DNA of 64,000 nucleotides from Bacillota bacterium (GTDB taxonomy: Bacteria > Bacillota_I > Bacilli_A > RF39 > UBA660), in assembly GCA_015059495.1 (NCBI GenBank), contig SVAI01000001.1, positions 248,001 through 312,000 on the forward strand, written 5' to 3'. A program made the position numbers and the translations under genes. Positions 24,638-34,031 of the stretch are shown here, piece after piece; the first letter of the stretch is position 1, and the number at the start of each line of letters is the position of its first letter. The notes beneath the pieces were generated by a model. The model saw nothing but the letters and a program-made list of their open reading frames with translations. It searched no databases and had not been told where the DNA came from.

Positions 24638-25408
24638 ATGAAAGAACAAACATTTCATTTTGATAATATAATTAAAAGTAATAACTATACTACAATAGAT
24701 ATTACATCGTCTGTAAGTGGTACATATACCCTAAAAGAATATTATAAAAGAAATGATATTAAAGATTATTGTATATTTTGTTTACCATTACTATTATCTA
24801 TTGGAGATATTAAAAACCACTTATTTGATAGAGAAGTAGTATACAATGACTTTTATGAAAATGTAGAAGAATTAAAAAATACTATAGATGACTTATTAAA
24901 TAGTATTAATAAAGATACTACAATAAGAATATATTCATCTAAATTAAATATTGATGATTATTTATTAATGTTATATATATGTAATTTATTAAAAGATAAA
25001 GATAATACTATTAAAGTAGTATTTGTTAGTGATTATAAAGATGTATTCTCACTAGGGGCATTAGATACTACTGAAATTAAAGAAATATTTAATAAAGAAA
25101 ATATACTAACTAAAGAAGAAGTAAATAATTATTCTAAAGAGTGGGAAGAATTAATTAATGTTAATAGTGAATTAAGAGTATTTGAAAACAATAAAGTAAT
25201 CAATAAGAACTACAGTGATTATGATGATATTATTTTAAATGAACTAGATAAATTAGGACAATGTAAAATACCAGTTTTAGTAGGTAATTTATTAGCTAAC
25301 GCAATTACAACAAGTTATGAAGTACAAACATATAGTTATCTAGTTGAAAGACTAATTAAGAATAATAAAATAAAAATAAATGATGATATTATAGAAAAGG
25401 AGAAATAA
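24638..25408 (+). CDS. DUF1835/DUF3658-like protein
   Basis: A 256-residue soluble protein. The N-terminal half (CIFCLPLLLSIGDI, then NTIDDLLNSINKDTTIRIYSS) resembles DUF1835. The C-terminal half, with SKEWEELINVNSELRVFENNKV and SYLVERLIKNNKIKI, resembles DUF3658. Function of these families is unknown. It is the first gene of an apparent three-gene operon, one base before the next start. Confidence 0.7.
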   Translation: MKEQTFHFDNIIKSNNYTTIDITSSVSGTYTLKEYYKRNDIKDYCIFCLPLLLSIGDIKNHLFDREVVYNDFYENVEELKNTIDDLLNSINKDTTIRIYSSKLNIDDYLLMLYICNLLKDKDNTIKVVFVSDYKDVFSLGALDTTEIKEIFNKENILTKEEVNNYSKEWEELINVNSELRVFENNKVINKNYSDYDDIILNELDKLGQCKIPVLVGNLLANAITTSYEVQTYSYLVERLIKNNKIKINDDIIEKEK

Positions 25409-25409
25409 T

Positions 25410-26381
25410 ATGAAAGAAACAAAGTATATTCCATTTGATGAAAGAGAAAGTGAAGAATCAGTAGTATATTTCACTAGAGACTTAAGTGCAAAAGGATTAA
25501 GTAAAATTTACAAATATGTTAATGAAAATATTGATGGTAAAATAGCAGTTAAATTACATACTGGTGAACCACATGGTCCAAACATTATACCAAGAGATTG
25601 GGTTAAAGAGTTTATCGATAGTAATTGTCCAGATGCTACCATTGTAGAAACAAACACTTACTATGACGGCGATAGATATACAACAGAACAACATAAAAAT
25701 ACTTTAAAAGTAAATGGTTGGGATTTTTGCCCAGTAGATATTATGGATGAAAATGGAACTATTGATTTACCAGTTAATGGTGGTAAACATTTTGATCATA
25801 TGACTATGGGTAAATCAATAGTTAATTATGATTCTTTAATTACCTTAACTCACTTTAAAGGACACACAATGGGTGGCTTTGGTGGAAGTAATAAAAATTT
25901 AGGTATCGGATGTGCTGACGGAAGAATAGGTAAAGCTATGATTCACACATATCCAAACCAAGGTCAATGGTCAATCGCTGAAGAAGAATTCATGGAAAGA
26001 ATGGTTGAAAGTACTAAAGCAACAGTAGATCACTTCAAAGATAAAATAACATTTATCAATGTTATGAGAAACATGAGTGTATCATGTGATTGTGAAGGAG
26101 TTGAAGCTGCACCTGTTGTAACACCAAACGTTGGTATCTTAGCCTCAAGAGACATTTGTGCGCTTGATACTGCCTGTGTTGATTTAGTTTATGCAATGAA
26201 AGAAGAAGAAAACCATGATCTAGTCGAAAGAATTGAAACAAGACATGGTCTAAGACAATTATCATACATGCATGAACTAAAGATGGGTAATACTAAATAT
26301 AAACTAATTGATATAGATACAAATAAAGAAATAACTCAAGAAGAAGCAGTTAGTAATCTAAAACCATTTAATGAAGAATAA
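25410..26381 (+). CDS. DUF362-domain protein
   Basis: A 323-residue DUF362 protein: IAVKLHTGEPHGPNIIP, LTHFKGHTMGGFGGSNKNLGIGC and ALDTACVDLVY are hallmark segments. Several members carry an added ferredoxin domain; this one has none, although it keeps conserved cysteines. Its biochemical role is unknown. AAAGGAG lies before the ATG within the end of the upstream gene. It overlaps the following lipoprotein gene. Confidence 0.88.
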   Translation: MKETKYIPFDERESEESVVYFTRDLSAKGLSKIYKYVNENIDGKIAVKLHTGEPHGPNIIPRDWVKEFIDSNCPDATIVETNTYYDGDRYTTEQHKNTLKVNGWDFCPVDIMDENGTIDLPVNGGKHFDHMTMGKSIVNYDSLITLTHFKGHTMGGFGGSNKNLGIGCADGRIGKAMIHTYPNQGQWSIAEEEFMERMVESTKATVDHFKDKITFINVMRNMSVSCDCEGVEAAPVVTPNVGILASRDICALDTACVDLVYAMKEEENHDLVERIETRHGLRQLSYMHELKMGNTKYKLIDIDTNKEITQEEAVSNLKPFNEE

Positions 26382-26382
26382 T

Positions 26383-26814
26383 ATGAAGAAAATAATAAGA
26401 ATAACAATAATAATATCTCTACTACTATTAAATATAAGTTGTAAAGATAAAACATTAAAAGAAACTATAACTAGTGAGGTAAATAATTCTATGAAAGTAA
26501 TAATTAATAATCATGAATATAATGTTAATTTAGAGAATAATCAAACTACAAAAGAATTACTAAATAAATTACCATTAAAACTAAATATGAATGAATTAAA
26601 TGGTAATGAAAAATATTATTACCTAGATTTCAATTTACCAACTTTACCTAGTAATCCTAAAACTATCTATGCAGGGGATATAATGTTATATCAAAATAAT
26701 TGTATTGTATTATTTTATAAAACATTTGATACATCATATTCCTATACTAAAATAGGACAAATAGATAATTTAGAAGAATTAAATGGTGATAATATTACGG
26801 TAGAATTTAAATAA
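26383..26814 (+). CDS. Cyclophilin-like-fold lipoprotein
   Basis: A 143-residue protein with signal peptide and lipobox LNISC. The mature part (MKVIINNHEYNVNLENNQTTKELLNKLP ... IYAGDIMLYQNNCIVLFY) matches the cyclophilin-like domain often seen as lipoproteins in Bacillota. I prefer ATG 26383 over ATG 26371, because it directly follows the upstream stop; either gives the same mature protein. Probably extracytoplasmic; function unknown. Confidence 0.75.
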   Translation: MKKIIRITIIISLLLLNISCKDKTLKETITSEVNNSMKVIINNHEYNVNLENNQTTKELLNKLPLKLNMNELNGNEKYYYLDFNLPTLPSNPKTIYAGDIMLYQNNCIVLFYKTFDTSYSYTKIGQIDNLEELNGDNITVEFK

Positions 26815-26845
26815 ATAGAATTGAAAAATCAATTCTATTTTTTTT
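26813..26845 (+). terminator. Intrinsic terminator
   Basis: AAATAGAATTGA (26813-26824), loop AAAA, TCAATTCTATTT (26829-26840), T-run. Perfect 12-bp stem. Confidence 0.9.
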
Positions 26846-26860
26846 GTTATTTAAAAAATA

Positions 26861-26890
26861 TTGACACCACCCCCAGGGGGTGGGTATAAT
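26861..26890 (+). promoter_or_regulatory. Copper-responsive promoter with CsoR operator
   Basis: TTGACA (26861-26866) and TATAAT (26885-26890) are separated by an 18-base spacer. The spacer is almost entirely the G/C-rich dyad CCACCCCCAGGGGGTGG (26867-26883), the form of known CsoR operators. In this AT-rich sequence it stands out strongly. Repressor binding here would block polymerase; copper would release it. Confidence 0.85.
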
Positions 26891-26913
26891 GAATGATATG
26901 GAGATGATTAGAA

Positions 26914-27219
26914 ATGACAAAATGTACACACTGTCAAGATTGTACAAGAAACAAACATAGAAATGACACAGAAAAGAAATATCTTAAAACAAGATTAAAT
27001 ACAATTGAAGGTCAAATAAGGGGAGTATCTAAAATGGTAGATGATGATAAATATTGTAATGATATTTTAATTCAACTACTTGCTATAAATAAATCAATTA
27101 GAAGTCTAAGTACTGATATATTAAAAGGACATTTATCTACTTGTGTAGTAGATGATATTAAAAATGATAGATTAGAAGTAATAGATGAAGTAATGGAGTT
27201 AATAGGAAGATTAAGTTAA
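26914..27219 (+). CDS. csoR: Copper-sensing repressor CsoR
   Basis: A 101-residue all-helical DUF156/CsoR protein. The Cu(I) site is complete with Cys48 (KYCNDI), His73 and Cys77 (KGHLSTCV), in the spacing C-x24-H-x3-C of CsoR. RLNTIEGQIRGVSKMV is the family's DNA-facing first helix. An extra N-terminal CTHCQDC could bind metal too. It lies directly behind its probable operator and shares TAATG with the next gene, so translation is coupled. Confidence 0.92.
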   Translation: MTKCTHCQDCTRNKHRNDTEKKYLKTRLNTIEGQIRGVSKMVDDDKYCNDILIQLLAINKSIRSLSTDILKGHLSTCVVDDIKNDRLEVIDEVMELIGRLS

Positions 27220-28520
27220 TGAATAAATTATATGTAAAAATAGATGGCATTCACTGTTCACATTGTATTAAAACAATAACAGATGAATTATTAAAAAATA
27301 AAAATATTAAACAAGTTAAAATTAAAAGAAATATAGCACATATTTCTTATGAAAATAAATTAACTCATAATGAAATTATTAAAACTATTAATAATATAGA
27401 TTACATTACTAAAGAAGAATATATATCAGATAAATTAAGCAATCTAGATACAAAAATACAACTTAAAGAATTTATAATTATCATAGTATCTATAGTAATT
27501 ATTTATTTCTTATTAAATTATATATTTGGTTATAATATTTTTAATGTTATTCCAAATATAGACTCAAATATTACATATTCAATGTTATTCGTAACAGGAC
27601 TTTTAACAAGTATTCATTGTATATCTATGTGTGGCGCTATTAATTTAATGGCTGTAGTAGATAATAATAAAAAGGACTTTAAAAGACCTCTTTTATATAA
27701 TCTTGGAAGAGTAATATCTTATACTATTTTAGGTGGTATAGTAGGAGCTCTAGGAAGTATATTAAGTATTAATACAACTATTAAAGGTATTATTATTTTA
27801 CTAGCATCTATTTTAATGATCTTAATGTCACTTAATATGTTACAAGTAATAGATTTTAAACTACCAATAATACATAGATTTAAAAATAAAAGTAATAATT
27901 CATTAGTAATTGGTTTATTAAATGGATTAATGCCATGTGGACCACTACAAGCAATGCAAGTTTATGCTCTTTCAACAGGAAGTTTTATAAATGGCGCAAT
28001 GTCTATGTTCTTATTTAGTTTAGGCACAGTTCCACTAATGCTTTTTGTTGGAGTATTCTATAACTTATTTAAAGTAGATAAAAGAATAATTATAAATAAG
28101 GTAGCATCAACACTTATACTAATACTTTCAATAGTAATGCTTAATAGGGGTCTTTTAACACTTAATATTGATCTAACTAAAGTATTTAAAAACTATGATA
28201 ACTTTACTAAATCAACACTAGTAGATGATTATCAAGTAATAGAGTTTAATTTAGATTACAATAATTATGAAGATATCATTTTACAAAAGGGTATTAAAAC
28301 TAAATTAATAATACATGCTGATGAAAAACATCTAAATGGATGTAATAGTGAAATTAACTTTAAAGATTTTAATATCAATAAAAAATTAGAAGTAGGAGAT
28401 AACGTTATTGAATTTACACCAGATAAAACAGGTACCTTTAATTATACTTGTTGGATGGAAATGATTAATAATAATATCAAAGTAATTGATGATAAATCTT
28501 ACTTTAAAGGAGGCAACTAA
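27219..28520 (+). CDS. HMA - TauE/SafE-like membrane protein - cupredoxin fusion
   Basis: A 433-residue three-part protein. Residues 1-65 are a heavy-metal-associated domain with C13-S-H-C16. The middle is a six-helix membrane unit of the sulfite-exporter/DsbD-like type, with LLTSIHCISMCGAIN and GLMPCGPLQAMQVY placing cysteines in the membrane. The last 110 residues look like a cupredoxin-type domain with TGTFNYTCWMEM. It probably moves Cu(I) through the membrane or to an outer acceptor between CsoR and CopA. Overlaps both neighbours by one base at TAATG. Confidence 0.85.
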   Translation: MNKLYVKIDGIHCSHCIKTITDELLKNKNIKQVKIKRNIAHISYENKLTHNEIIKTINNIDYITKEEYISDKLSNLDTKIQLKEFIIIIVSIVIIYFLLNYIFGYNIFNVIPNIDSNITYSMLFVTGLLTSIHCISMCGAINLMAVVDNNKKDFKRPLLYNLGRVISYTILGGIVGALGSILSINTTIKGIIILLASILMILMSLNMLQVIDFKLPIIHRFKNKSNNSLVIGLLNGLMPCGPLQAMQVYALSTGSFINGAMSMFLFSLGTVPLMLFVGVFYNLFKVDKRIIINKVASTLILILSIVMLNRGLLTLNIDLTKVFKNYDNFTKSTLVDDYQVIEFNLDYNNYEDIILQKGIKTKLIIHADEKHLNGCNSEINFKDFNINKKLEVGDNVIEFTPDKTGTFNYTCWMEMINNNIKVIDDKSYFKGGN

Positions 28521-30706
28521 TGAAAAAAATAATATTAAAAGTAGATGGTATGAGTTGTAGTGCATGTCAAAACAAAGTAGAAAAATACTTAAACAAACAA
28601 GATGGAGTAAATGCATCAGTAAATCTAGTTATGGCTCAAGCGTTAATTGAATATGACGAAGAAAAGCAAACTCTAGACCAACTAGAAAAATACATAAGTG
28701 AAGCAGGTTATAAAAGTTTAGGTTTATATAATGAAAAAGAAGATAATAAAAAAGATAATTCTAAATTATTATTAATTATATATGGTATTCTTACAATTGT
28801 ATTACTTTATATAACTATGGGTAAAATGATTAATTTACCATCAATAAGTTTTATTGATATGGAAGCAAATCCAATTAATTATGGTATTACTTTATTAATA
28901 CTTACAATACCATATGTTATTTATGCATTTGATATTATTAAATCAGGTATTAAAAATATAATACATAGAAGTCCTAATATGGATACATTAGTAACAATTG
29001 GAGTACTTTCAAGTATAATCTATAGTTTGATAAATTTAATACTTGTTATTAAAGGTAATATGATGATGGTAGATAATCTTTACTTTGAAAGTGCAGCAAC
29101 TATTATATACTTTATTAAACTTGGTAGATATATAGATAAAAAATCTAAAGAAAAAACTAAAGAAGCTATTAAAGAATTAGTACAAATAACACCACAAACT
29201 GCATTATTAAAAACTAAAAATGGACAAAAAGAAGTAACAATAGATGAAGTAAAAAAAGGTGATATCTTAATTTGTAAACCAGGTATGAAAGTAGCAGTAG
29301 ACGGAGTTATAACTTCTGGAGAAACTCATCTTGATGAAGCATTTATTACAGGAGAAGCTAAGCCTAACAAAAAAAGTATTAATGATAAAGTAATAGCAGG
29401 ATCAATTAATTTAGATGGTTATATAGAATATAAAGCTACTAATATAGGACTTAATTCAACTATATCTCAAATAGTTAAATTAGTAATCGAAGCAACTAAT
29501 ACTAAAGCTCCAATTCAAAGACTAGCAGATAAGATCAGTGGTATTTTTGTACCAGCAATTATAATTATTGCTATTCTAACATTAATAGGATATTTATTAT
29601 TTAATACACCATTAAATGAGGCAATAACTTCATTTGTAACTGTTTTAGTAGTAGCTTGTCCGTGTGCACTTGGACTTGCAACACCACTAGCAATAGTAGT
29701 GAGTGAAGGAAAATCTGCTAAGAACGGAATACTTGTTAAAACAAGTGAAACTCTAGAAAAAGCACATAAAGTAGATACTATTATATTTGATAAAACAGGT
29801 ACACTAACATATGGTAACCTTAGAATATCAAATATTAATAATTATTCTAATTATAGTAATGAAAAAATAATTAAAATTATTACTTCAATTGAAAATAATT
29901 CTAATCATCCAATAGCAACAGCATTTAAAAATTATGTAACAGATGATAGTTTATTAAAGATTGATGATTTTAAAAATATTGATGGTATTGGCTTATCTGC
30001 TACTATTAATAATAAAAAATACTATGTAGGTAATAATAAATTATTAAAAGATTTAAAGATTAAAAATGAATATTCAAAAGATGAAGAAAAACTATCTAAT
30101 GATGGTAATAGTATCATTTACTTAATTGAAGATAAAAAAGTATTATCTTTAATTGGAGTAAAAGATATTATAAGATCTAATGCTTTAGATACAATTAATA
30201 AACTTAAAAATATGAATAAAAAAATAATAATGTTATCAGGAGATAATGAATTAACTGCTAATAAAATAGCATCATCATTACATATTGATGAAGTAATAGC
30301 TAATTGTATGCCTCAAGATAAAGAAAGATATTTAAAAGAATTAAAGAACAATAATCATACTATTATGATGGTAGGCGATGGTATTAATGATGCTCCATCT
30401 CTAGCATCAAGTGACATTGGAGTTTCAGTTAATAGTGGTACAGATATTGCTGCCGATTCTTCAGATGTAATACTAGTTAATGATGATTTAAATAAAATAG
30501 TAGATTTATTAAATATCAGTAAAACAACAGTTAAAATAATTAAACAAAATTTATTCTGGGCATTCTTCTATAATGTATGCATGATACCAATAGCTATTGG
30601 TTTATTTAAAATATTTAATATAAGTTTAAGTCCAGAAATAGCAGCACTAGCAATGATTTTAAGTAGTTTAACGGTAATTGTTAATTCACTAAGATTAAGA
30701 AAGTAG
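28520..30706 (+). CDS. copA: Copper-exporting P-type ATPase
   Basis: A 728-residue P1B-ATPase. It has one N-terminal HMA domain (C13-S-A-C16), the transmembrane ion site C380-P-C382 in ACPCALGLATP, and the phosphorylated Asp424 in FDKTGTLT. The ATP-binding SNHPIA-type motif is NSNHPIATAF, and the hinge is GDGINDAPSLASSDIGVS. CPC with HMA CxxC marks Cu(I)/Ag(I) export. Eight membrane helices are expected. All catalytic motifs are intact. It is coupled to the upstream gene by TAATG. Confidence 0.96.
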   Translation: MKKIILKVDGMSCSACQNKVEKYLNKQDGVNASVNLVMAQALIEYDEEKQTLDQLEKYISEAGYKSLGLYNEKEDNKKDNSKLLLIIYGILTIVLLYITMGKMINLPSISFIDMEANPINYGITLLILTIPYVIYAFDIIKSGIKNIIHRSPNMDTLVTIGVLSSIIYSLINLILVIKGNMMMVDNLYFESAATIIYFIKLGRYIDKKSKEKTKEAIKELVQITPQTALLKTKNGQKEVTIDEVKKGDILICKPGMKVAVDGVITSGETHLDEAFITGEAKPNKKSINDKVIAGSINLDGYIEYKATNIGLNSTISQIVKLVIEATNTKAPIQRLADKISGIFVPAIIIIAILTLIGYLLFNTPLNEAITSFVTVLVVACPCALGLATPLAIVVSEGKSAKNGILVKTSETLEKAHKVDTIIFDKTGTLTYGNLRISNINNYSNYSNEKIIKIITSIENNSNHPIATAFKNYVTDDSLLKIDDFKNIDGIGLSATINNKKYYVGNNKLLKDLKIKNEYSKDEEKLSNDGNSIIYLIEDKKVLSLIGVKDIIRSNALDTINKLKNMNKKIIMLSGDNELTANKIASSLHIDEVIANCMPQDKERYLKELKNNNHTIMMVGDGINDAPSLASSDIGVSVNSGTDIAADSSDVILVNDDLNKIVDLLNISKTTVKIIKQNLFWAFFYNVCMIPIAIGLFKIFNISLSPEIAALAMILSSLTVIVNSLRLRK

Positions 30707-30713
30707 GTACAAC

Positions 30714-30845
30714 ATGAAAAAGATAATTATAATATTGATGCTTATGCTTTTAACTACCGGATGCTCTTCTACCAAAGAAACTAATAAGGCAAGCACAAGC
30801 AATGTAAATGCATCAAATGAAACAGCAACTCCAAGTTGTCATTAG
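30714..30845 (+). CDS. 43-residue lipoprotein in the copper operon
   Basis: A very short gene from ATG 30714 to TAG 30843-30845. It has a Lys-Lys start, a hydrophobic run and the lipobox TTGC at residues 14-17, leaving a 27-residue mature peptide of Thr/Ser/Asn/Ala that ends in TPSCH. The mature part has one cysteine and one histidine at the very end, which could bind copper. Position between copA and the DUF2318 gene supports a metal role; that is inference. It lacks a strong ribosome binding site (GTAGGTACAAC). Confidence 0.65.
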   Translation: MKKIIIILMLMLLTTGCSSTKETNKASTSNVNASNETATPSCH

Positions 30846-30857
30846 AAAGGAGTACAT

Positions 30858-31373
30858 ATGAAAAAAGTAAGTTTTATTATTGTGTTATTTTTAAGCTTCT
30901 TTATGTTAACATCATGTACAAGTAATGAAACTAAAAAAAGTGATGAACCAGCAAATTTAAAAGAAATAACTGGTAATATAATAAAAGCTAAATTAGATAA
31001 AGACGGTAACATATTAATAGATAAAAAAGATATAACTTATGATGCAACATATATTAGTTATGATTATGAAGGTGTAACAATAGGCCTTTTAGCAGTAAAA
31101 GATTCTAAAGGTGAAATAATCGTAGTAGTTAATACATGTCAATCATGTGGTGGTTCACCATATGCATATTTTGTACAAGTAGGAAATCAAGTACAATGCC
31201 AAAACTGTGGTAATATGTTTGATATAGATGGTTTGCATACTCTAGAACCAGATGGATGTAATCCAATTGGAATAGAAGAAAGAGTTGACACCAAAGATAC
31301 AATAACTATTGGTGTTAAACAATTACAAAAGTTAAAGAATAAATTTACAAATTGGCAAGGACCAAAAGCATAA
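30858..31373 (+). CDS. DUF2318 lipoprotein
   Basis: A 171-residue protein with lipobox MLTSC and a DUF2318 domain. It has NTCQSCGGSPYAYFVQ, QCQNCGNMFDIDGLHTLEPDGCNPI: two CxxC motifs plus the conserved GCNP. DUF2318 proteins are found with membrane metal transporters (Fe/Cu) and are thought to bind metal or an Fe-S centre outside the membrane. AGAAAGGAG precedes the start. Last clear gene of the copper operon. Confidence 0.88.
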   Translation: MKKVSFIIVLFLSFFMLTSCTSNETKKSDEPANLKEITGNIIKAKLDKDGNILIDKKDITYDATYISYDYEGVTIGLLAVKDSKGEIIVVVNTCQSCGGSPYAYFVQVGNQVQCQNCGNMFDIDGLHTLEPDGCNPIGIEERVDTKDTITIGVKQLQKLKNKFTNWQGPKA

Positions 31374-31458
31374 CTCAACTAATTGTTTAGTGATTTCAAC
31401 TTATGGTTTCTATGCTTTATATATAAAGAATTATAAAATTATTTTGAGGTGCGTGAAT

Positions 31459-31713
31459 ATGAATAAAAAATTGATAGTAATTAGTGCAGTATGGTGTCCT
31501 TCCTGTTTAATCTTAAAAAAGCATTTGAAAAAATTAAAAGATGAATATAATTTAGATTATGAAGTATTAGATTTTGATTTGGATGAAGAAGAAGTAAATA
31601 AATTTGATGTTGGAGATAAACTTCCAGTTGTCATTTATGATAATCAAAGACTTATCGGAGAAAAAACATACGAAGAATTAGTCTTATTTTTGAAAGAGTG
31701 TGGAGTCATATGA
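31459..31713 (+). CDS. Thioredoxin-like protein
   Basis: An 84-residue minimal thioredoxin fold with active site CPSC (SAVWCPSCLILKK) and the cis-proline KLPVV. I chose ATG 31459, eight bases after GAGGTG; the frame extends upstream to 31390, but that section has no start signal. No signal peptide, so cytosolic. It overlaps the start of the DsbD-like gene and probably exchanges electrons with it or with the sulfur-transfer enzymes downstream. Confidence 0.85.
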   Translation: MNKKLIVISAVWCPSCLILKKHLKKLKDEYNLDYEVLDFDLDEEEVNKFDVGDKLPVVIYDNQRLIGEKTYEELVLFLKECGVI

Positions 31714-32885
31714 AAAGAAAACTATTGTTAATTATATTAGCTGTTGTTTTGTGCTTTCCAATAACAGCTCTTGCTCTTTCTAAATCCTACACTGATAAAA
31801 TTGCAGAAATTACAGGTAGTGAGATTAAAGAAAATAAAATAAACTTATATCTATTTCATGGTGCAGAATGTCCACATTGTGAAGAAGAAAGAAAATGGCT
31901 TCTTCAAATAGAAAAAGATTATAAAGATTACTTAGAAGTTTATTACTTCGAGGTATGGCATGATAATGATAATGCAACTATTATGAATAAGGTTAAAAGT
32001 GAATTTGGAATAATTAAAAGTGGAGTTCCTTTGACAGTTATAGGCGATGAGTATTTTATAGGATTTTCTGATGCGATTGGTTCAAAAATAGAAAATAAAA
32101 TCAAAGAATATGCAGAATTAAAAAATAATTCTAACGAAGTAAAAATACCTATACTTGGTAATATTGATATGAAAAAAGTTTCTATTCCACTTGTTGCAGT
32201 TGTACTTGGTTTTATAGATGGATTTAATCCTTGCGCTATGTGGATATTATTGTTTTTAATAAATATGTTATTTGGTATGAATAATAAGAAAAAAGCATGG
32301 ATACTTGGCTTAACTTTTCTCTTTATTTCAGGATTTGTATATTTATTATCCATGCTTGGGATTAATTTTGTACTAGGTGTTGCCACAATTCAGTGGATGA
32401 AAATAGCAATAGCAATCTTTATTTTAATTGCAGGTATATTTAGTTTAAAAAAATATTTTAAAATTAGAAAAGAAGCAGCTGGTTGCACAGTTGTTGACAG
32501 TAAAAAAAGAAAAATATTAATTACTAGAATTCGTAATATTATGGGAAGTAAAAGTTTTATTTTTTCATTAATAGGGATTATTGTTTTCGCAATATCAGTA
32601 AATTTAATTGAACTTGCTTGTTCTCTAGGTTTTCCTTTAATATTTACTGAAATATTATCAATAAATAATATCAGTGGAATAACAAAGATATTATATCTAT
32701 TAATATACATATTCTTTTATTTAATTGATGATCTAGTTGTATTTGCAATATCAATGATTACACTTGAGGCAACAGGAATTACAAATAAATATAATAAATT
32801 ATGCACATTAGTAAGTGCAATAATAATGATTGTAATGGGATTATTATTAATCTTTAAACCAGATTGGTTGATGTTAAATTTTTAA
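31710..32885 (+). CDS. DsbD/CcdA-like membrane protein with extracytoplasmic thioredoxin domain
   Basis: A 391-residue protein. It starts with a signal-anchor, then a thioredoxin-like domain with CPHC (GAECPHCEEERKW) facing outward, then six or so membrane helices beginning VVLGFIDGFNPCAMWILLFL. The NPCA cysteine is the DsbD/CcdA-type in-membrane thiol; a partner cysteine appears later (LACSLGFPL). It should carry electrons across the membrane by thiol-disulfide exchange. I prefer ATG 31710 after GTGTGGAG over GTG 31698. Confidence 0.85.
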   Translation: MKRKLLLIILAVVLCFPITALALSKSYTDKIAEITGSEIKENKINLYLFHGAECPHCEEERKWLLQIEKDYKDYLEVYYFEVWHDNDNATIMNKVKSEFGIIKSGVPLTVIGDEYFIGFSDAIGSKIENKIKEYAELKNNSNEVKIPILGNIDMKKVSIPLVAVVLGFIDGFNPCAMWILLFLINMLFGMNNKKKAWILGLTFLFISGFVYLLSMLGINFVLGVATIQWMKIAIAIFILIAGIFSLKKYFKIRKEAAGCTVVDSKKRKILITRIRNIMGSKSFIFSLIGIIVFAISVNLIELACSLGFPLIFTEILSINNISGITKILYLLIYIFFYLIDDLVVFAISMITLEATGITNKYNKLCTLVSAIIMIVMGLLLIFKPDWLMLNF

Positions 32886-32897
32886 AGGAGGTAAGAA

Positions 32898-34031
32898 ATG
32901 ATATATTTAGATTATGCCGCTAATACTCCTATTGATAAAGAAGTGTTAGATTATTATTATGAAATATCACAAAAATATTATGGAAATCCAAATTCTGTTC
33001 ATAAAATTGGAAGAGCCGCAAAAGAGATAATAGATAAAGCAACGGAAAATATTGCTAAAAACTTTGGAGTATCAAAAGAAGAAATTATTTATACAAGTGG
33101 TGCTACCGAATCAAATAATATGGTTATTAAAGGTATATGTGAAAGATATAAAAATAATGGTAAACATATTATTGTAAGTAGTTTAGAACATAACTCAATT
33201 ATTGCATCAGCAACTGTTATGCAAGATAAAGGTTTTGATGTCGATTTAGTCCCTGTTAATAAGGAAGGATTAATTGATATAGAAGAATTAAAGAAACTAA
33301 TAAGAAAAGATACTATATTAGTTAGTATTGTTTCTGTAGATAGTGAGATAGGTCTTGTACAACCTATTGAAGAAATAGCAAAGTTTTTAAGAGATTATCC
33401 TAACATACATTTTCATACTGATGCAACACAAGCTGTTGGTAAAGTAAAAATAGATTATAGTGATGTTGATTTAATAACATTTTCTCCACATAAATTTTAT
33501 GGAGTTAATGGAATTGGAGTATTAATAAAAAAGAAAAACACTAATTTAATTCCAATTATAAGTGGTGGTAAATCAACAACAGTATATAGAAGTGGAACGC
33601 CAGTAACACCACTTATAGCATCAGTAGATAAAGCGCTTGATATTGCTTTGACTAATCAAGAAAATAGATATAATTATGTTTTAGAGTTAAACAAAAGAAT
33701 TATTAACCATTTAAAAAAGTATGATTATATTCACATAAATAATACCGACAAATCTATTCCATTTACTATTAATTTTAGTATTCGAGGTATTCATTCTAAA
33801 GATTTCGCTAAAATGCTAGAAGAAAAGGATATATATATATCTACGAAAACATCTTGTTGTCCTGAAAATACTCCATCAAAATTAGTTTATGCTCTAACAA
33901 AGGATAAATCACTTGCAGCAACATCTTTAAGAGTAAGTCTTTCTCACTTAACGACAAACGAAGAAATAAACTCATTTTTAAATACTTTTGATGAGTGCAT
34001 AGAGGAGCTAAAAAAAGATGGAAAAATATAA
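32898..34031 (+). CDS. Cysteine desulfurase (NifS/IscS family)
   Basis: A 377-residue PLP enzyme. YLDYAANTPID is the family start, HTDATQAVGK contains the PLP-contacting Asp, and Lys199 in SPHKFYG is the Schiff-base lysine. The catalytic cysteine loop reads STKTSCCPENTPS with a double Cys. It removes sulfur from cysteine as a persulfide. AAAGGAGG lies before the ATG. It overlaps the TtcA-like gene by 14 bases, suggesting direct sulfur delivery to that enzyme instead of to an Isc/Suf scaffold, none of which is nearby. Confidence 0.93.
   Translation: MIYLDYAANTPIDKEVLDYYYEISQKYYGNPNSVHKIGRAAKEIIDKATENIAKNFGVSKEEIIYTSGATESNNMVIKGICERYKNNGKHIIVSSLEHNSIIASATVMQDKGFDVDLVPVNKEGLIDIEELKKLIRKDTILVSIVSVDSEIGLVQPIEEIAKFLRDYPNIHFHTDATQAVGKVKIDYSDVDLITFSPHKFYGVNGIGVLIKKKNTNLIPIISGGKSTTVYRSGTPVTPLIASVDKALDIALTNQENRYNYVLELNKRIINHLKKYDYIHINNTDKSIPFTINFSIRGIHSKDFAKMLEEKDIYISTKTSCCPENTPSKLVYALTKDKSLAATSLRVSLSHLTTNEEINSFLNTFDECIEELKKDGKI

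Noticed and set aside
26062..26265. Minus-strand frame within the DUF362 gene
   Set aside because: Overlaps a conserved gene entirely and has biased His/Leu/Gln composition without start signals.
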